A DNA stretch of 24,426 nt from HGW-17 sp938004375 (lineage in GTDB: Bacteria > Myxococcota_A > Polyangia > HGW-17): positions 1 through 24,426 of the forward strand of contig DAIRVS010000056.1 of the NCBI GenBank assembly GCA_036802685.1, given 5' to 3'. The position numbers and the translations under genes are program-made. The notes under the pieces were generated by a model. That model worked only from the letters and a program-made list of their open reading frames with translations. It searched no databases and was not told where the DNA came from. This document shows, piece after piece, positions 6,735 to 16,162 of the stretch (its first letter is position 1; every line of letters begins with the position of its first letter).

Positions 6735-8075
6735 CTACAGATCGACGCAGTGGCGGGAGATCCCGCGCGGTTTCACCTCGGCCGGCGCCTCGATGCCCCG
6801 CCGGTGTGCCTCGGCCAGCAGGTGGTGGATCGGCCAGTCCAGCGCCGAGGTCCAGTCGTCGGCCAGAAGCTCGCTGATCACGCGCACCCGCCAGGTGTCG
6901 CACAGCGGGGTGTCGCCGTCGGTGGTGTAAAGATAGTTGTCCGAGCGGCAGCCGGCGCCGCAGAGCGTGGCCAGCGCGCAATCCCGGCACAGGGGCAGCC
7001 CGGCGGCCGGGTGCGGGTGGGAGCGCACGTGTCGCAGGGCGGCCTCGAAGCCCTCCTGGCGCAGGTGCCCGACCTTCTCCTCCATCTTGAAGCACGGAAA
7101 CAGCGAACCGTCCGAGCGCAGGTGCAGGTGGTGACCCAGGGCGCAGCCGCAGCCCTCGCGGCGGAACGCCAGCGGACTGGCCGTGACGGCGTGGATGGTC
7201 TCCCCGGCCTCGAAGGCGATGCGGTCGAGGGCGCGCTCGAGCTCGTAGCGGGAGGGGAACACGTGCTCGCCAGATTCCCTACCAGACAAGTAGGCAATCC
7301 CCAGGGCGACGCGGATCCCGGAAGGCAGGCGCCGCCGCAGCTCATGGAACTGCCCGGCCACCGTGTCCACGTGCTGGGGGAACAGCATGAGATCGATGAC
7401 GGCCTCTCCGCCGGCTGCGTACAGGTTGCCGATGGCGGTGAGCGCGGTCTCGAAGCGGGTCGTGCCCGAGAAGGCGTCGCAGGTCTCCTCGGTGGGACCC
7501 GCCAGGCTGATGCGCACCTGGGCGCCCCGCTTCACGAGCGAGGCCACCCGCCCGGCCAGCTCCGGGTCGGCCATGGGCATGCCGTTGGTGAAGATCGTGA
7601 GATCCAGATCCCGGTCCAGGATGCGCGAGGCGGCGTCCACCGCCCACGGCACGAGCAGGGGCTCGCCACCCAGGATGGCCACGCGGCCGCGGGGACCCAG
7701 CAGCGCGGGGATCCGGTCGATCACGCCGCACACCTCCTCGTACGTCATCTCGTCTTGGCGGGCCGTGCCGGAGTTGGTGCAGCAGTAGGAGCACAGCAGG
7801 TTGCAGGCGTTGGTGATCTGGAGCTGGACCGACGGGGGATCCGCCTTCTCGGGGCGCGGCGCGTCGAAGAAGCCGTGCCGTCGCAGCTCGGAGACCAGCT
7901 CCGAGGAGAGGTGGTCCGCGGGCGCGCGTCCCGCGAGGACCTCCTCCAGGGCGGGCACGGCCGGGGCCGGCACGCGGCAGAAGACGGCGTGCTCCCGGGA
8001 GACCAGGAGCCGTCCCTCGAACAGGGGCAGAAGGACGCTGTCCGGAGGGAGCTTGAGGGGTTCGGGCTGCTGCAT
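6735..8075 (-). CDS. Radical SAM/SPASM protein with PqqD/RRE-like N-terminal domain (putative peptide/protein maturase)
   Basis: 446 aa from ATG 8075 (Shine-Dalgarno AAGGAGATCCCG). Residues 10-72 resemble the PqqD/RRE wHTH fused to many SPASM maturases. The radical SAM core begins with CNLLCSYC (Cys 91, 95, 98 = CX3CX2C), followed by AILGGEPLL (GGEP motif) and FTNGM. The C-terminal SPASM region has GCGCALG, SDGSLFPC, then CRDCALATLCGAGC and a further Cys after TTDGDTPL, giving ligands for auxiliary Fe-S clusters. Family members install thioether, C-C or other radical modifications on ribosomal peptides, or mature enzymes (PqqE, anSME). It is preceded by DUF6178 and followed at 9 nt by four paralogous proteins, which are the obvious candidate substrates. 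The substrate assignment is inference. Confidence 0.9.
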   Translation of the reverse strand: MQQPEPLKLPPDSVLLPLFEGRLLVSREHAVFCRVPAPAVPALEEVLAGRAPADHLSSELVSELRRHGFFDAPRPEKADPPSVQLQITNACNLLCSYCCTNSGTARQDEMTYEEVCGVIDRIPALLGPRGRVAILGGEPLLVPWAVDAASRILDRDLDLTIFTNGMPMADPELAGRVASLVKRGAQVRISLAGPTEETCDAFSGTTRFETALTAIGNLYAAGGEAVIDLMLFPQHVDTVAGQFHELRRRLPSGIRVALGIAYLSGRESGEHVFPSRYELERALDRIAFEAGETIHAVTASPLAFRREGCGCALGHHLHLRSDGSLFPCFKMEEKVGHLRQEGFEAALRHVRSHPHPAAGLPLCRDCALATLCGAGCRSDNYLYTTDGDTPLCDTWRVRVISELLADDWTSALDWPIHHLLAEAHRRGIEAPAEVKPRGISRHCVDL

Positions 8076-8121
8076 CGGGATCTCCTTCGGTTGCGGTCGG
8101 GCACCGGGGGTGCAGGCGAAC

Positions 8122-8127
8122 ATTATA
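8122..8127 (-). promoter_or_regulatory. Perfect TATAAT -10 box upstream of the radical SAM gene
   Basis: The 77-nt gap between DUF6178 (stop at 8153) and the radical SAM ATG (8075) contains TATAATG on the minus strand, unusual in such GC-rich DNA. No good -35 lies 16-18 nt upstream. The position would give a leader of about 40 nt. It suggests that the radical SAM and paralog genes can be transcribed independently of recJ and DUF6178. Confidence 0.4.
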
Positions 8128-8152
8128 GGGGAATGTGGTCGACTTGGGGAGC

Positions 8153-9796
8153 TTATTTTTTCTGGCGCGGCGGTCGGCGGGAGAGCAGCAGGACCGCCTC
8201 GGGATCGGTGGCGCCGGCCAGGGGAGCCAGGTGGGTGTCCACGATCCGGGCCAGGCGGGCGGGCGTGAGCGCCACGCGGGGGGCGAGGAGCCCGGCGAGG
8301 GCCTTTCGGGCGCGGGGCACGTTCTCCGGGTCGGCCAGGAAGGCGCGCGCGGCGACCGCCGTCAGCGGCACCGCCGAGGCCTTCCCCTTCACCACCAGCG
8401 CCACGGCGGCCGAGCGCAACAGGTCCCCGAAGGTGATCGCGCCCGGGGCGTGCCGGGAGGTGCGCGCTGCGCCCTCGTCCGTGAGCAGGCCAGCCGGCAG
8501 GCCGAGCACCTCGAAGCACAGGCCCTTGAACACGCTCATCTCCTCGAGGAGCTCGGTGATCAGGGCGAGCTGGTCCAGGGTCGAGGGGGGCGCCGGCCGA
8601 TGGCCTCCCTCCGGGGTCCAGTCCAGATGGGGATGGGGGGCCAGCAGCGCGGCCAGGAAGGCGGACCAGGGCCCCTCGAGCAGGGTGGCGGTCCCCGGGG
8701 AGAGGGACACCACCCCCGTGCGCATCAGGGTGGCGGCCAAAAGCGCCCCCTGTCGCTGCAGATGGTAGCCGCACTGGAACAGACGCGACACGTGCAACGC
8801 GCGCAGGACGTCCTCGGGGGTCCGGGCGCGATGACGCACGAAGTAGGCCAGTCCCAGGTTCACGCCGGCCCTGGCCCGCTCCAGCACGTCGGCCAGCCCC
8901 GCCTCGTCGGCGACGTCGACCCCGTCGGCGGCCGTCATGCGATTGCAAAGCAGGGCGAGGTTGCCCCGGACGGCGTCCTGCTCTTCGACGATGAGCCGCG
9001 CCAGGCCTTCGGAGAGCAGGTCGCCCTCCCGGCGGGACGCGGCGACCGGCAGGTAGCAGGCGACGGCGGGCCGCTCCAGGGGCGTCCCCGCCTTCTCGAG
9101 GGAGACGCGGGCCGGGTCGACCGGGGTGTAGATCTCCCGGGCCGTGTGGGCGTCCCAGAAGCCCTCGTCCCGGATCCGACCGTTGCGCAGGCGATAACTC
9201 TCCTCCTCGAGGGCGCAGGGCAGCTCCATGGTCGTGGCCAGCAACAGCCGCTGGATCCCGGTGGCGTCGAACTCGTACCACCGGTCGATGAAGCGCAGGA
9301 GGTTGTTCCAGGCCTCCTCGGGGGTGTCCGGCAGGGGTTGGAGCTCGAAGTATTCGTCCGGGGTCGTGTACCAGGCGGAGTTCTCGGGGCGCTCCGGCTC
9401 GAGCTTGAGGTTGAAGATCGTCATCCGCGAGAGCAGGTGCAGCCCGAAGCCGTCGGGGAGCAGGCCGTGGATCTTCTCGTTCCAGGCCTCGTCCGGGAGC
9501 TCGAGCATCCGGGCGATCCACTCGTCGGCGCCCGCGGGGTCGAAGCCGTCGCCGCGCCAGGTGTCCATGTCCCAGCAGCACTGGAGCTGCTCCACCGCGG
9601 CGTGCAACACCAGCAGCCGACGGTCCTCGTGATCGGCCACCCGCGACAGGTGATAGACGGCCGAGGGTGGAAGCTCGGGGACCACCCGCGAGGGATCCCC
9701 CAGCGCCCAGAGGGCGTCCAGGTTCCGCCCCGACAGGGAGACCTCCACCGCCCGCTGCAGTTTATTCTGGTTGTCTCTTTCCTGCAGGTGATCCAT
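8153..9796 (-). CDS. DUF6178 family protein
   Basis: 547 aa from ATG 9796, preceded by GGAGGACGTTG. A TTG three bases earlier is rejected because the Shine-Dalgarno spacing favours ATG. Residues about 35-150 show LPPSAVYHLSRVADHEDRRL and then WDMDTWRGDGFDPAGADEW, matching my memory of DUF6178 (LxxxxLYxLI...Q...lDlDxWxxD). The whole protein is helical, with no TM segment or catalytic motif that I can identify. DUF6178 proteins are known mainly from deltaproteobacterial-type lineages and have no assigned function. The start overlaps the small membrane-protein gene by 35 nt, and the radical SAM gene follows after 77 nt. It may be a partner or chaperone of the radical SAM system, but that rests on position only. 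Confidence 0.7.
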   Translation of the reverse strand: MDHLQERDNQNKLQRAVEVSLSGRNLDALWALGDPSRVVPELPPSAVYHLSRVADHEDRRLLVLHAAVEQLQCCWDMDTWRGDGFDPAGADEWIARMLELPDEAWNEKIHGLLPDGFGLHLLSRMTIFNLKLEPERPENSAWYTTPDEYFELQPLPDTPEEAWNNLLRFIDRWYEFDATGIQRLLLATTMELPCALEEESYRLRNGRIRDEGFWDAHTAREIYTPVDPARVSLEKAGTPLERPAVACYLPVAASRREGDLLSEGLARLIVEEQDAVRGNLALLCNRMTAADGVDVADEAGLADVLERARAGVNLGLAYFVRHRARTPEDVLRALHVSRLFQCGYHLQRQGALLAATLMRTGVVSLSPGTATLLEGPWSAFLAALLAPHPHLDWTPEGGHRPAPPSTLDQLALITELLEEMSVFKGLCFEVLGLPAGLLTDEGAARTSRHAPGAITFGDLLRSAAVALVVKGKASAVPLTAVAARAFLADPENVPRARKALAGLLAPRVALTPARLARIVDTHLAPLAGATDPEAVLLLSRRPPRQKK

Positions 9797-10142
9797 CAAC
9801 GTCCTCCCCGCCCGCGCCGGCCGGCGGCGCCTCCTCGGTCAGGACCTTCGTCAGGCCGTCGAGCGAGGACTGGCAACCCCTGGAATACACCATGAAGACG
9901 GCCACGACCAGGGCCATCAGGATGAGCACCTGATCGGCCATCATGGAGCGGTCCGCGGCACGATAGGTCAGACGGACCCGGTGACGGCGCGGCTCGGGCT
10001 CCGGCGTGGGCCCCTCATCCACGGCGGGCACGTCCTTCCCTGCGCCCGCGTCCTCGATGGAGGGTTCCTCTCCCCGGCGGACCTCGGGGTCACCCGGATC
10101 CCGGGGCCGCGGCGCTTCACCGTTGCCCCTATCGCCGCTCAT
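9762..10142 (-). CDS. Small single-pass membrane protein, unknown function
   Basis: 126 aa. Residues 1-52 are hydrophilic, rich in Pro, Glu, Asp and Arg. A basic stretch (RRHRVRLTYR) precedes one hydrophobic segment (about 70-86, VLILMALVVAVFMVY), which is followed by SRGC and a short Pro/Gly-rich tail. The ATG overlaps the recJ stop in an ATGA arrangement, and its 3' end overlaps DUF6178 by 35 nt, so it is translationally tied to both. Predicted topology is N-in, C-out by the positive-inside rule. A Cys just after the TM segment recalls the four downstream paralogs, though no sequence similarity is evident beyond that. No family recognised. Confidence 0.65.
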   Translation of the reverse strand: MSGDRGNGEAPRPRDPGDPEVRRGEEPSIEDAGAGKDVPAVDEGPTPEPEPRRHRVRLTYRAADRSMMADQVLILMALVVAVFMVYSRGCQSSLDGLTKVLTEEAPPAGAGGEDVDGSPAGKRQPE

Positions 10143-11878
10143 GCGTCCTTTTCCCCGGCGTTCCAGAGAAAGAGGATCCGCATCTGCAGACCCTCGGGGT
10201 TGTACGAGTTGCGCTCGGGCACGTAAATCACGTTGACGAGGGGGCCGATGTCGCGCTGGGACTTCGCCATGTTGAACCCGATGGCCTGACGGACCGCCTG
10301 GGTCACGGGATCCCGCAGGCGCACAGAGACGTGCGCGTTCTTGGGATACCGCACCGAGACCACCTCGAGCTCCCGGCTCAGGAGCACGGGCTCGGGGTTC
10401 TGGTTCCCGAAGGGGGCCAGCAGCTTCAGTTCCTCGAGGAAGCGCGCGTTCAGTTCATGCAGGGGGACCAACGCGTCCACTGGAGTGGGGAGCGCGCTCC
10501 CGTCGCCGGCGAAGCCGCGCAGTTGGTCGTCGAAGGCGCGGGCGAAGTCGCCGAGCTGCTCCCGGGCCAGTTCGATCCCCATCGCACCCTGGTGGCCGCC
10601 GAAGGAGATCAGGTGTTCTGCGGTGCGCGAGATGACCTCGAAGATGTTGATCGCGCCGAAGGTGCGCACCGAGCCGCGACCGATGTCGCCGCGCAGGGCG
10701 ATGGCGATGGCCGGCCGCTTGTACTGTTCGGCGAGCTTGGCTGCGACGATACCGACGATCCCCGGGTGCCAATCGGTCCCCGAGACCACGATCCCCCAGC
10801 GGTAGTCCATCGAGGCCTCGGCCTGCACGACGGCTTCCTTGAACATCTGCTCCTGGATCTGCTGACGCCGCTCGTTGATGCGGGTGAGCTCACCCGCGAT
10901 CTGCAGGGCCTGCTGGTAGTCCGGCGCCGTGAGCAGCTGGAGGCTGAGCTCGGCGTCCCCCATGCGGCCGGGGGCGTTGAGCTTGGGCGTCATGCGGAAC
11001 ACGACGTGCTTCTCGGTGAGCTCCTCGGCCGGATCGATGTGGGCAGCCACACACAGCGCCCGCAGGGAAGGCCGCTTGCGTGCGGCGATCAGGCGCAGGC
11101 CGTGGTGCACCAGGATGCGGTTGTTCCCCGTGAGGGGAGAGACGTCGGCCAGCGTGCCCAGCGCGACGATGTCGAGGAAGTCCTTGAGCTCGGGGAGATC
11201 CGCCGGCGGGACGCGGCAGTCCGCCTCGAGCCGGGAACGCAGCCCGGCCATGAGATAGAACGAGAGTCCCACCGAGGCCATCCCGGGGAAGGGGAAGGCG
11301 CAGTCCGCGCGCAGGGGATTGATCAAGGCGCGGGCCTTCGGATAGGGCGCCTGCAGGTGGTGATGGTCGACGATGACCAGCTCGAGGCCGCGGGCGTTGG
11401 CCGCGTCCACCGCCTCGTGGTCGGTGGAGCCGACGTCGCAGGCGATGACCGTGCGCACGCCGGAGGCCGCGAAAAACTCGACGTCCTCTATGGTGAGGCC
11501 GTAGCCGCGGTCGCGGTGGGCCAGCCGGGTGACCGCCTGGATGCGGATCGCGCGGAAAAACAGCACCCACAGGGACACCGACGAGATCCCGTCGGAATCG
11601 TAGTCCCCGAACACACCGATCGCCTCGCCGGCCGTGACGCAGCCCGCGAGGTGGGAGACGGCCTTCTCGTAATCAGCGAGCGCCTCGGGCCGCTCGAGCC
11701 GGGCCAGCCGCGGATGGAGGAAGGCCTCGAGCTCGGGACCCGACGCGAAGCCGCGCACCGCCAGGATGCGGGCCGTCAGGGACGACAGATTGAACTTGTT
11801 CTCGATCTCGAAGGCCGCTTCGCCGGAGTGGGCGGGGATGATCGGCTGGGGTGGAAGCGGTGTGGTCGGACGGTTCAC
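10139..11878 (-). CDS. recJ: Single-stranded-DNA-specific 5'-3' exonuclease RecJ
   Basis: 579 aa, the usual RecJ length. DHH-family motifs are in order: FGDYDSDGISS (motif I, usually DYDVDG), ACDVGSTDHE (II), VDHHHLQ (III, DHH) and GTLADVSPL (IV). The DHHA1 part contains WHPGIVGIVAAKL, GRGSVRTF and GGHQGAMG (family GGHxxAaG), followed by an OB-like C-terminus. RecJ degrades 5' ends of ssDNA in recombination and repair, in a Mn/Mg-dependent reaction. The start is GTG at 11878 with a weak Shine-Dalgarno. Adjacency to secDF is a common bacterial gene order. The 69-nt gap to secF shows no clear promoter or terminator, so it probably belongs to the Sec operon. Confidence 0.95.
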   Translation of the reverse strand: MNRPTTPLPPQPIIPAHSGEAAFEIENKFNLSSLTARILAVRGFASGPELEAFLHPRLARLERPEALADYEKAVSHLAGCVTAGEAIGVFGDYDSDGISSVSLWVLFFRAIRIQAVTRLAHRDRGYGLTIEDVEFFAASGVRTVIACDVGSTDHEAVDAANARGLELVIVDHHHLQAPYPKARALINPLRADCAFPFPGMASVGLSFYLMAGLRSRLEADCRVPPADLPELKDFLDIVALGTLADVSPLTGNNRILVHHGLRLIAARKRPSLRALCVAAHIDPAEELTEKHVVFRMTPKLNAPGRMGDAELSLQLLTAPDYQQALQIAGELTRINERRQQIQEQMFKEAVVQAEASMDYRWGIVVSGTDWHPGIVGIVAAKLAEQYKRPAIAIALRGDIGRGSVRTFGAINIFEVISRTAEHLISFGGHQGAMGIELAREQLGDFARAFDDQLRGFAGDGSALPTPVDALVPLHELNARFLEELKLLAPFGNQNPEPVLLSRELEVVSVRYPKNAHVSVRLRDPVTQAVRQAIGFNMAKSQRDIGPLVNVIYVPERNSYNPEGLQMRILFLWNAGEKDA

Positions 11879-11947
11879 GGGCTCACGCGACGGAAAAGAC
11901 TCGGTTCGGGGTCACCAACACTCACACGAAAAACGCGGGCGTCGGGG

Positions 11948-13402
11948 CTACCCCTTCCGTTTTCCGCCACGACCGCCGCGGCCCTTGCGGCGCAGCTTCT
12001 TGGCTTTCTTGACCTCGCGCTCCTTGAGCTCTTCCTCGCTGAGCTCCTCCTCGGGCCGCTCGTCATCGTCCTCGGAGCCTTCGGCCTCGCCGTCCCCGTC
12101 CTCGGAGTCTTCGGACTCGTCCTCGTCCATGGGCTCGGTCTCCTGGCGGTTGTCGGCGACGAAGTACCGGCCGAAGGCGGAGTCGATGAAGAGCACCATC
12201 GGGGAGGCGACGAAGATCGAGGAGTACGTGCCGATGATGATGCCGATGCCCATGGCCAGCGCGAAGTCACGCAGAACGCCGTCGGCGACCACAAAGATGG
12301 CCGCGACCGTGAAGAACGTGGTGGCCGAGGTCAGGATCGTGCGGGACAGGGTCTCGTTGATGGAGGTGTTGACCACCTTGGGCAGGCTGTGGGACCGCAA
12401 CTTCAGGATGTTCTCACGGATGCGGTCGTAGACGACGATGGTGTCGTTGAGCGAATAACCGACGATGGTGAGCAGCGCGGCTAGGATCGGCAGCGAGAAC
12501 TCGCGCCAGAACAGGGCGAAGATGCCCACCGTGATCAGGACGTCGTGCACCAGGGCGACGATGGCGCCCGGGGCGAACTTGAGGTCGAACCGCAGGACGA
12601 TGTAGAGCAGGATGAAGCCCAGGGCATAGAGCAGGGACAGGATGCCCTGGATGCGCAGGCGCTTGCCGACCTGGGGACCGCGGCTCTCGACGCTGAGAAC
12701 CGAGGCCTTGGCGCCCAACTGCTTGGTCAGGCCGTCCTCGATCTTCTCGGAGACGGACTCGAGCAGGATGGTGTACTCGTTGCGCTTGGGGCTCACGGTG
12801 AGGCCCTCGGCGTAGTCGAGCTCGGCCGGGTGGGGCTTCTCCCACTTGGGGGTCTCGCCCTTGCCCACGCGGGTCAGGTAGTCCAGCGCCTCGGGGGTGA
12901 GCTCGGCCTTGGGCACGCGGGCCTTGAGGTTGAGGGCGGCGAACAGCGGCTCGAACTCGTCGAGCTTGGTCGGGGCGTGGAAGCGGACCTTGATGTGGTC
13001 TCCGGCGGCGGAGAAGCGGATGCGGAACAGGTCGCTCTTGTACTTGCCGACGAAGGACTTTTCGATGGCGGCGCGCTGGTCGTCGGTGATCGACGAGAAC
13101 GAGCGCATGGCCACGAGGTAGCCGGTCTTGCCCACGCTGGAGACGGAGGCGTCCTTGTAGCCGATCTTCTCCAGCGCAGCGCGAAGGTCGGCGGGGGCCA
13201 CCTTCTTGTCGAACTCGAGCTGGATCTGGGTGCCCCCCAGGAAGTCGAGACCGTAGTTGAGCATCGTGCCGCGGCCGGGGATGAACACGTTGGCGACCAG
13301 GATCAGGATGCTGAGACCGACGAGCACGCCACTGAAGGCGAACGCCTTCCTGCGGTTACTCATGAATTGATAGTTGGTTCCGGGCTTGATGATCTCGAAC
13401 AT
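11948..13402 (-). CDS. secF: Protein translocase subunit SecF
   Basis: 484 aa, versus about 300-325 usually. TM1 is at about 20-42, then the family motif LNYGLDFLGGTQIQLEF starts the periplasmic P1 domain, which is larger than usual. TM2-6 lie at about 250-400 with VGYSLNDTIVVYDRIREN, the hallmark SecF motif in TM4/5. After the last TM there is a tail of about 75 residues: strongly acidic first (DEDESEDSEDGDGE), then basic (KKAKKLRRKGRGGRGGKRKG). SecDF uses the proton gradient to pull preproteins out of SecYEG on the periplasmic side. The Shine-Dalgarno AGGAG overlaps the secD stop codon, so the two genes are translationally coupled. Confidence 0.96.
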   Translation of the reverse strand: MFEIIKPGTNYQFMSNRRKAFAFSGVLVGLSILILVANVFIPGRGTMLNYGLDFLGGTQIQLEFDKKVAPADLRAALEKIGYKDASVSSVGKTGYLVAMRSFSSITDDQRAAIEKSFVGKYKSDLFRIRFSAAGDHIKVRFHAPTKLDEFEPLFAALNLKARVPKAELTPEALDYLTRVGKGETPKWEKPHPAELDYAEGLTVSPKRNEYTILLESVSEKIEDGLTKQLGAKASVLSVESRGPQVGKRLRIQGILSLLYALGFILLYIVLRFDLKFAPGAIVALVHDVLITVGIFALFWREFSLPILAALLTIVGYSLNDTIVVYDRIRENILKLRSHSLPKVVNTSINETLSRTILTSATTFFTVAAIFVVADGVLRDFALAMGIGIIIGTYSSIFVASPMVLFIDSAFGRYFVADNRQETEPMDEDESEDSEDGDGEAEGSEDDDERPEEELSEEELKEREVKKAKKLRRKGRGGRGGKRKG

Positions 13403-13411
13403 GGCCGACTC

Positions 13412-15301
<1,890 letters not shown>

Positions 15302-15321
15302 AATTGAACTCCCCTATTCAC

Positions 15322-15939
15322 CTAGGAATCGGATTCCTTGGATTCCTTGTCGTTGCCTTTCTTGCCCTCGGCTTCGCCGGAGAGCGCCGCCTGCTTGCCC
15401 TGCACGTGGGAGCGCAGCACCTTGATGGTCGTCTTGTTGCCGACCTCGAGGGTAACGATCTGATCCGTGAGGGAGACGATGGTCCCGAGCATGCCGCCGG
15501 AGGTAATCACCCGATCGCCCTTGGTCAATGCGTTGAGCATCACCTGCATCTCTTTCTGGCGTTTCTGCTGGGGGCGAATCAAGAAAAGGTAGAACACCAC
15601 GAACATCACGCCCAGCAGCACGAGCGAAAACATCTGGTTTCCGCCGCCGCAGCCGCCCTGGGGTTGCTGCTGGGGCGAAGGGGGCGCCATGGTGGCCGTC
15701 AACCCGTCGCCCACGGGGGTCGACTGGGCCAGGGGAGCGCCGGCCGTCGCGGGAGCGCCGGGCGTCGCGGGAGCGCCGGCCGTCGCGGGAGCGCCGGGCG
15801 TCGCGGGAGCGCCGGCCGTCGCGGGAGCGCCGGCCGTCGCGGGGGCTCCGGCAGTCGCGGGGACCGCGGGGGCTTCGATCGCCATCGAGGCGCTCACCGG
15901 CTGCCCCTCGGGGGTTTGAAATGCACAGGCTACACTCAC
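15322..15939 (-). CDS. yajC: Sec translocon accessory subunit YajC with long N-terminal ATAGAP-repeat extension
   Basis: 205 aa, about twice the usual length. The conserved YajC part is residues 103-205: a TM (MFSLVLLGVMFVVFYLFL) followed by IRPQQKRQKEMQ, then the short cytosolic domain with ALTKGDRVITSGGMLGTI. Residues 28-69 are seven tandem ATAGAP/ATPGAP hexapeptides, then a Gln/Pro/Gly spacer. E. coli YajC has a short Ala/Gly/Pro segment before its TM, so this looks like an expansion of that periplasmic arm. The start is GTG 15939 with GGAGG at good spacing; an internal start at Met103 would give a standard-size protein but has no better support. It is first in the operon yajC-secD-secF-recJ. 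Confidence 0.92.
   Translation of the reverse strand: MSVACAFQTPEGQPVSASMAIEAPAVPATAGAPATAGAPATAGAPATPGAPATAGAPATPGAPATAGAPLAQSTPVGDGLTATMAPPSPQQQPQGGCGGGNQMFSLVLLGVMFVVFYLFLIRPQQKRQKEMQVMLNALTKGDRVITSGGMLGTIVSLTDQIVTLEVGNKTTIKVLRSHVQGKQAALSGEAEGKKGNDKESKESDS
15734..15859. repeat. 18-bp tandem repeat (7 units) in yajC
   Basis: Seven units of GGAGCGCCGGSCGTCGCG (S = C or G), the last one diverged, encode the ATAGAP/ATPGAP hexapeptide array on the minus strand. They are in frame, so gain or loss of units keeps the reading frame. Confidence 0.92.
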
Positions 15940-16006
15940 TTGGGACCTCCAGAATCAACGAAAAAAGCCTTCCGCGACCGGGCATGCCGGGCGGACAGGT
16001 CAGAGA

Positions 16007-16035
16007 TGTCTATCAAAGAAGCGGGTGAGGGTCAA
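16007..16035 (-). promoter_or_regulatory. Candidate promoter of the yajC-secDF-recJ operon
   Basis: On the minus strand TTGACC (16035-16030), a 17-nt spacer and TAGACA (16012-16007), about 68 nt upstream of the yajC GTG. The -35 sits inside GAGGTTGACCTC, an inverted repeat (GAGGT / ACCTC). The region 15940-16239 is the 300-bp divergent intergenic region; besides the two promoters I see no gene in it. Confidence 0.5.
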
Positions 16036-16133
16036 CCTCGATTCTCGGGCCTTTGTGGAAATGAAATAATTACACACCGCATTCAACTTCCTCGAACCCG
16101 TATCCCGCCCTCAACTTTTCCTGAATATAGTTG

Positions 16134-16151
16134 GTTGACTTTTCGGTCAAC
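16134..16151. promoter_or_regulatory. Inverted repeat GTTGAC-N6-GTCAAC overlapping the dnaG -35 (candidate operator)
   Basis: Perfect 6-bp arms with a 6-nt spacer. The left arm contains the -35 hexamer and the right arm lies in the promoter spacer, a position where a bound dimeric regulator would block RNA polymerase. No regulator is identified. Confidence 0.5.
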
Positions 16152-16162
16152 TCCTCTATATT
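16135..16162 (+). promoter_or_regulatory. sigma70-type promoter of dnaG-rpoD
   Basis: TTGACT (16135-16140), a 16-nt spacer and TATATT (16157-16162) form the best promoter in the window. The transcript would start near 16169, about 70 nt before the dnaG GTG. Confidence 0.65.

Noticed and set aside
9797..9799. TTG start for the DUF6178 gene
   Set aside because: ATG at 9796 directly follows and has the better GGAGG spacing.
6234..9895. Long plus-strand frames opposite the radical SAM and DUF6178 genes
   Set aside because: No recognisable domain, and antisense to a clear CX3CX2C/SPASM protein.
11590..11625. RecJ motif I reading DYDSDG instead of DYDVDG as a sign of inactivation
   Set aside because: All metal-binding Asp/His residues are present. 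The changed residue is not a ligand, so activity is expected.
15734..15859. CRISPR-like regular repeats
   Set aside because: Repeats are contiguous with no unique spacers and encode in-frame hexapeptides.
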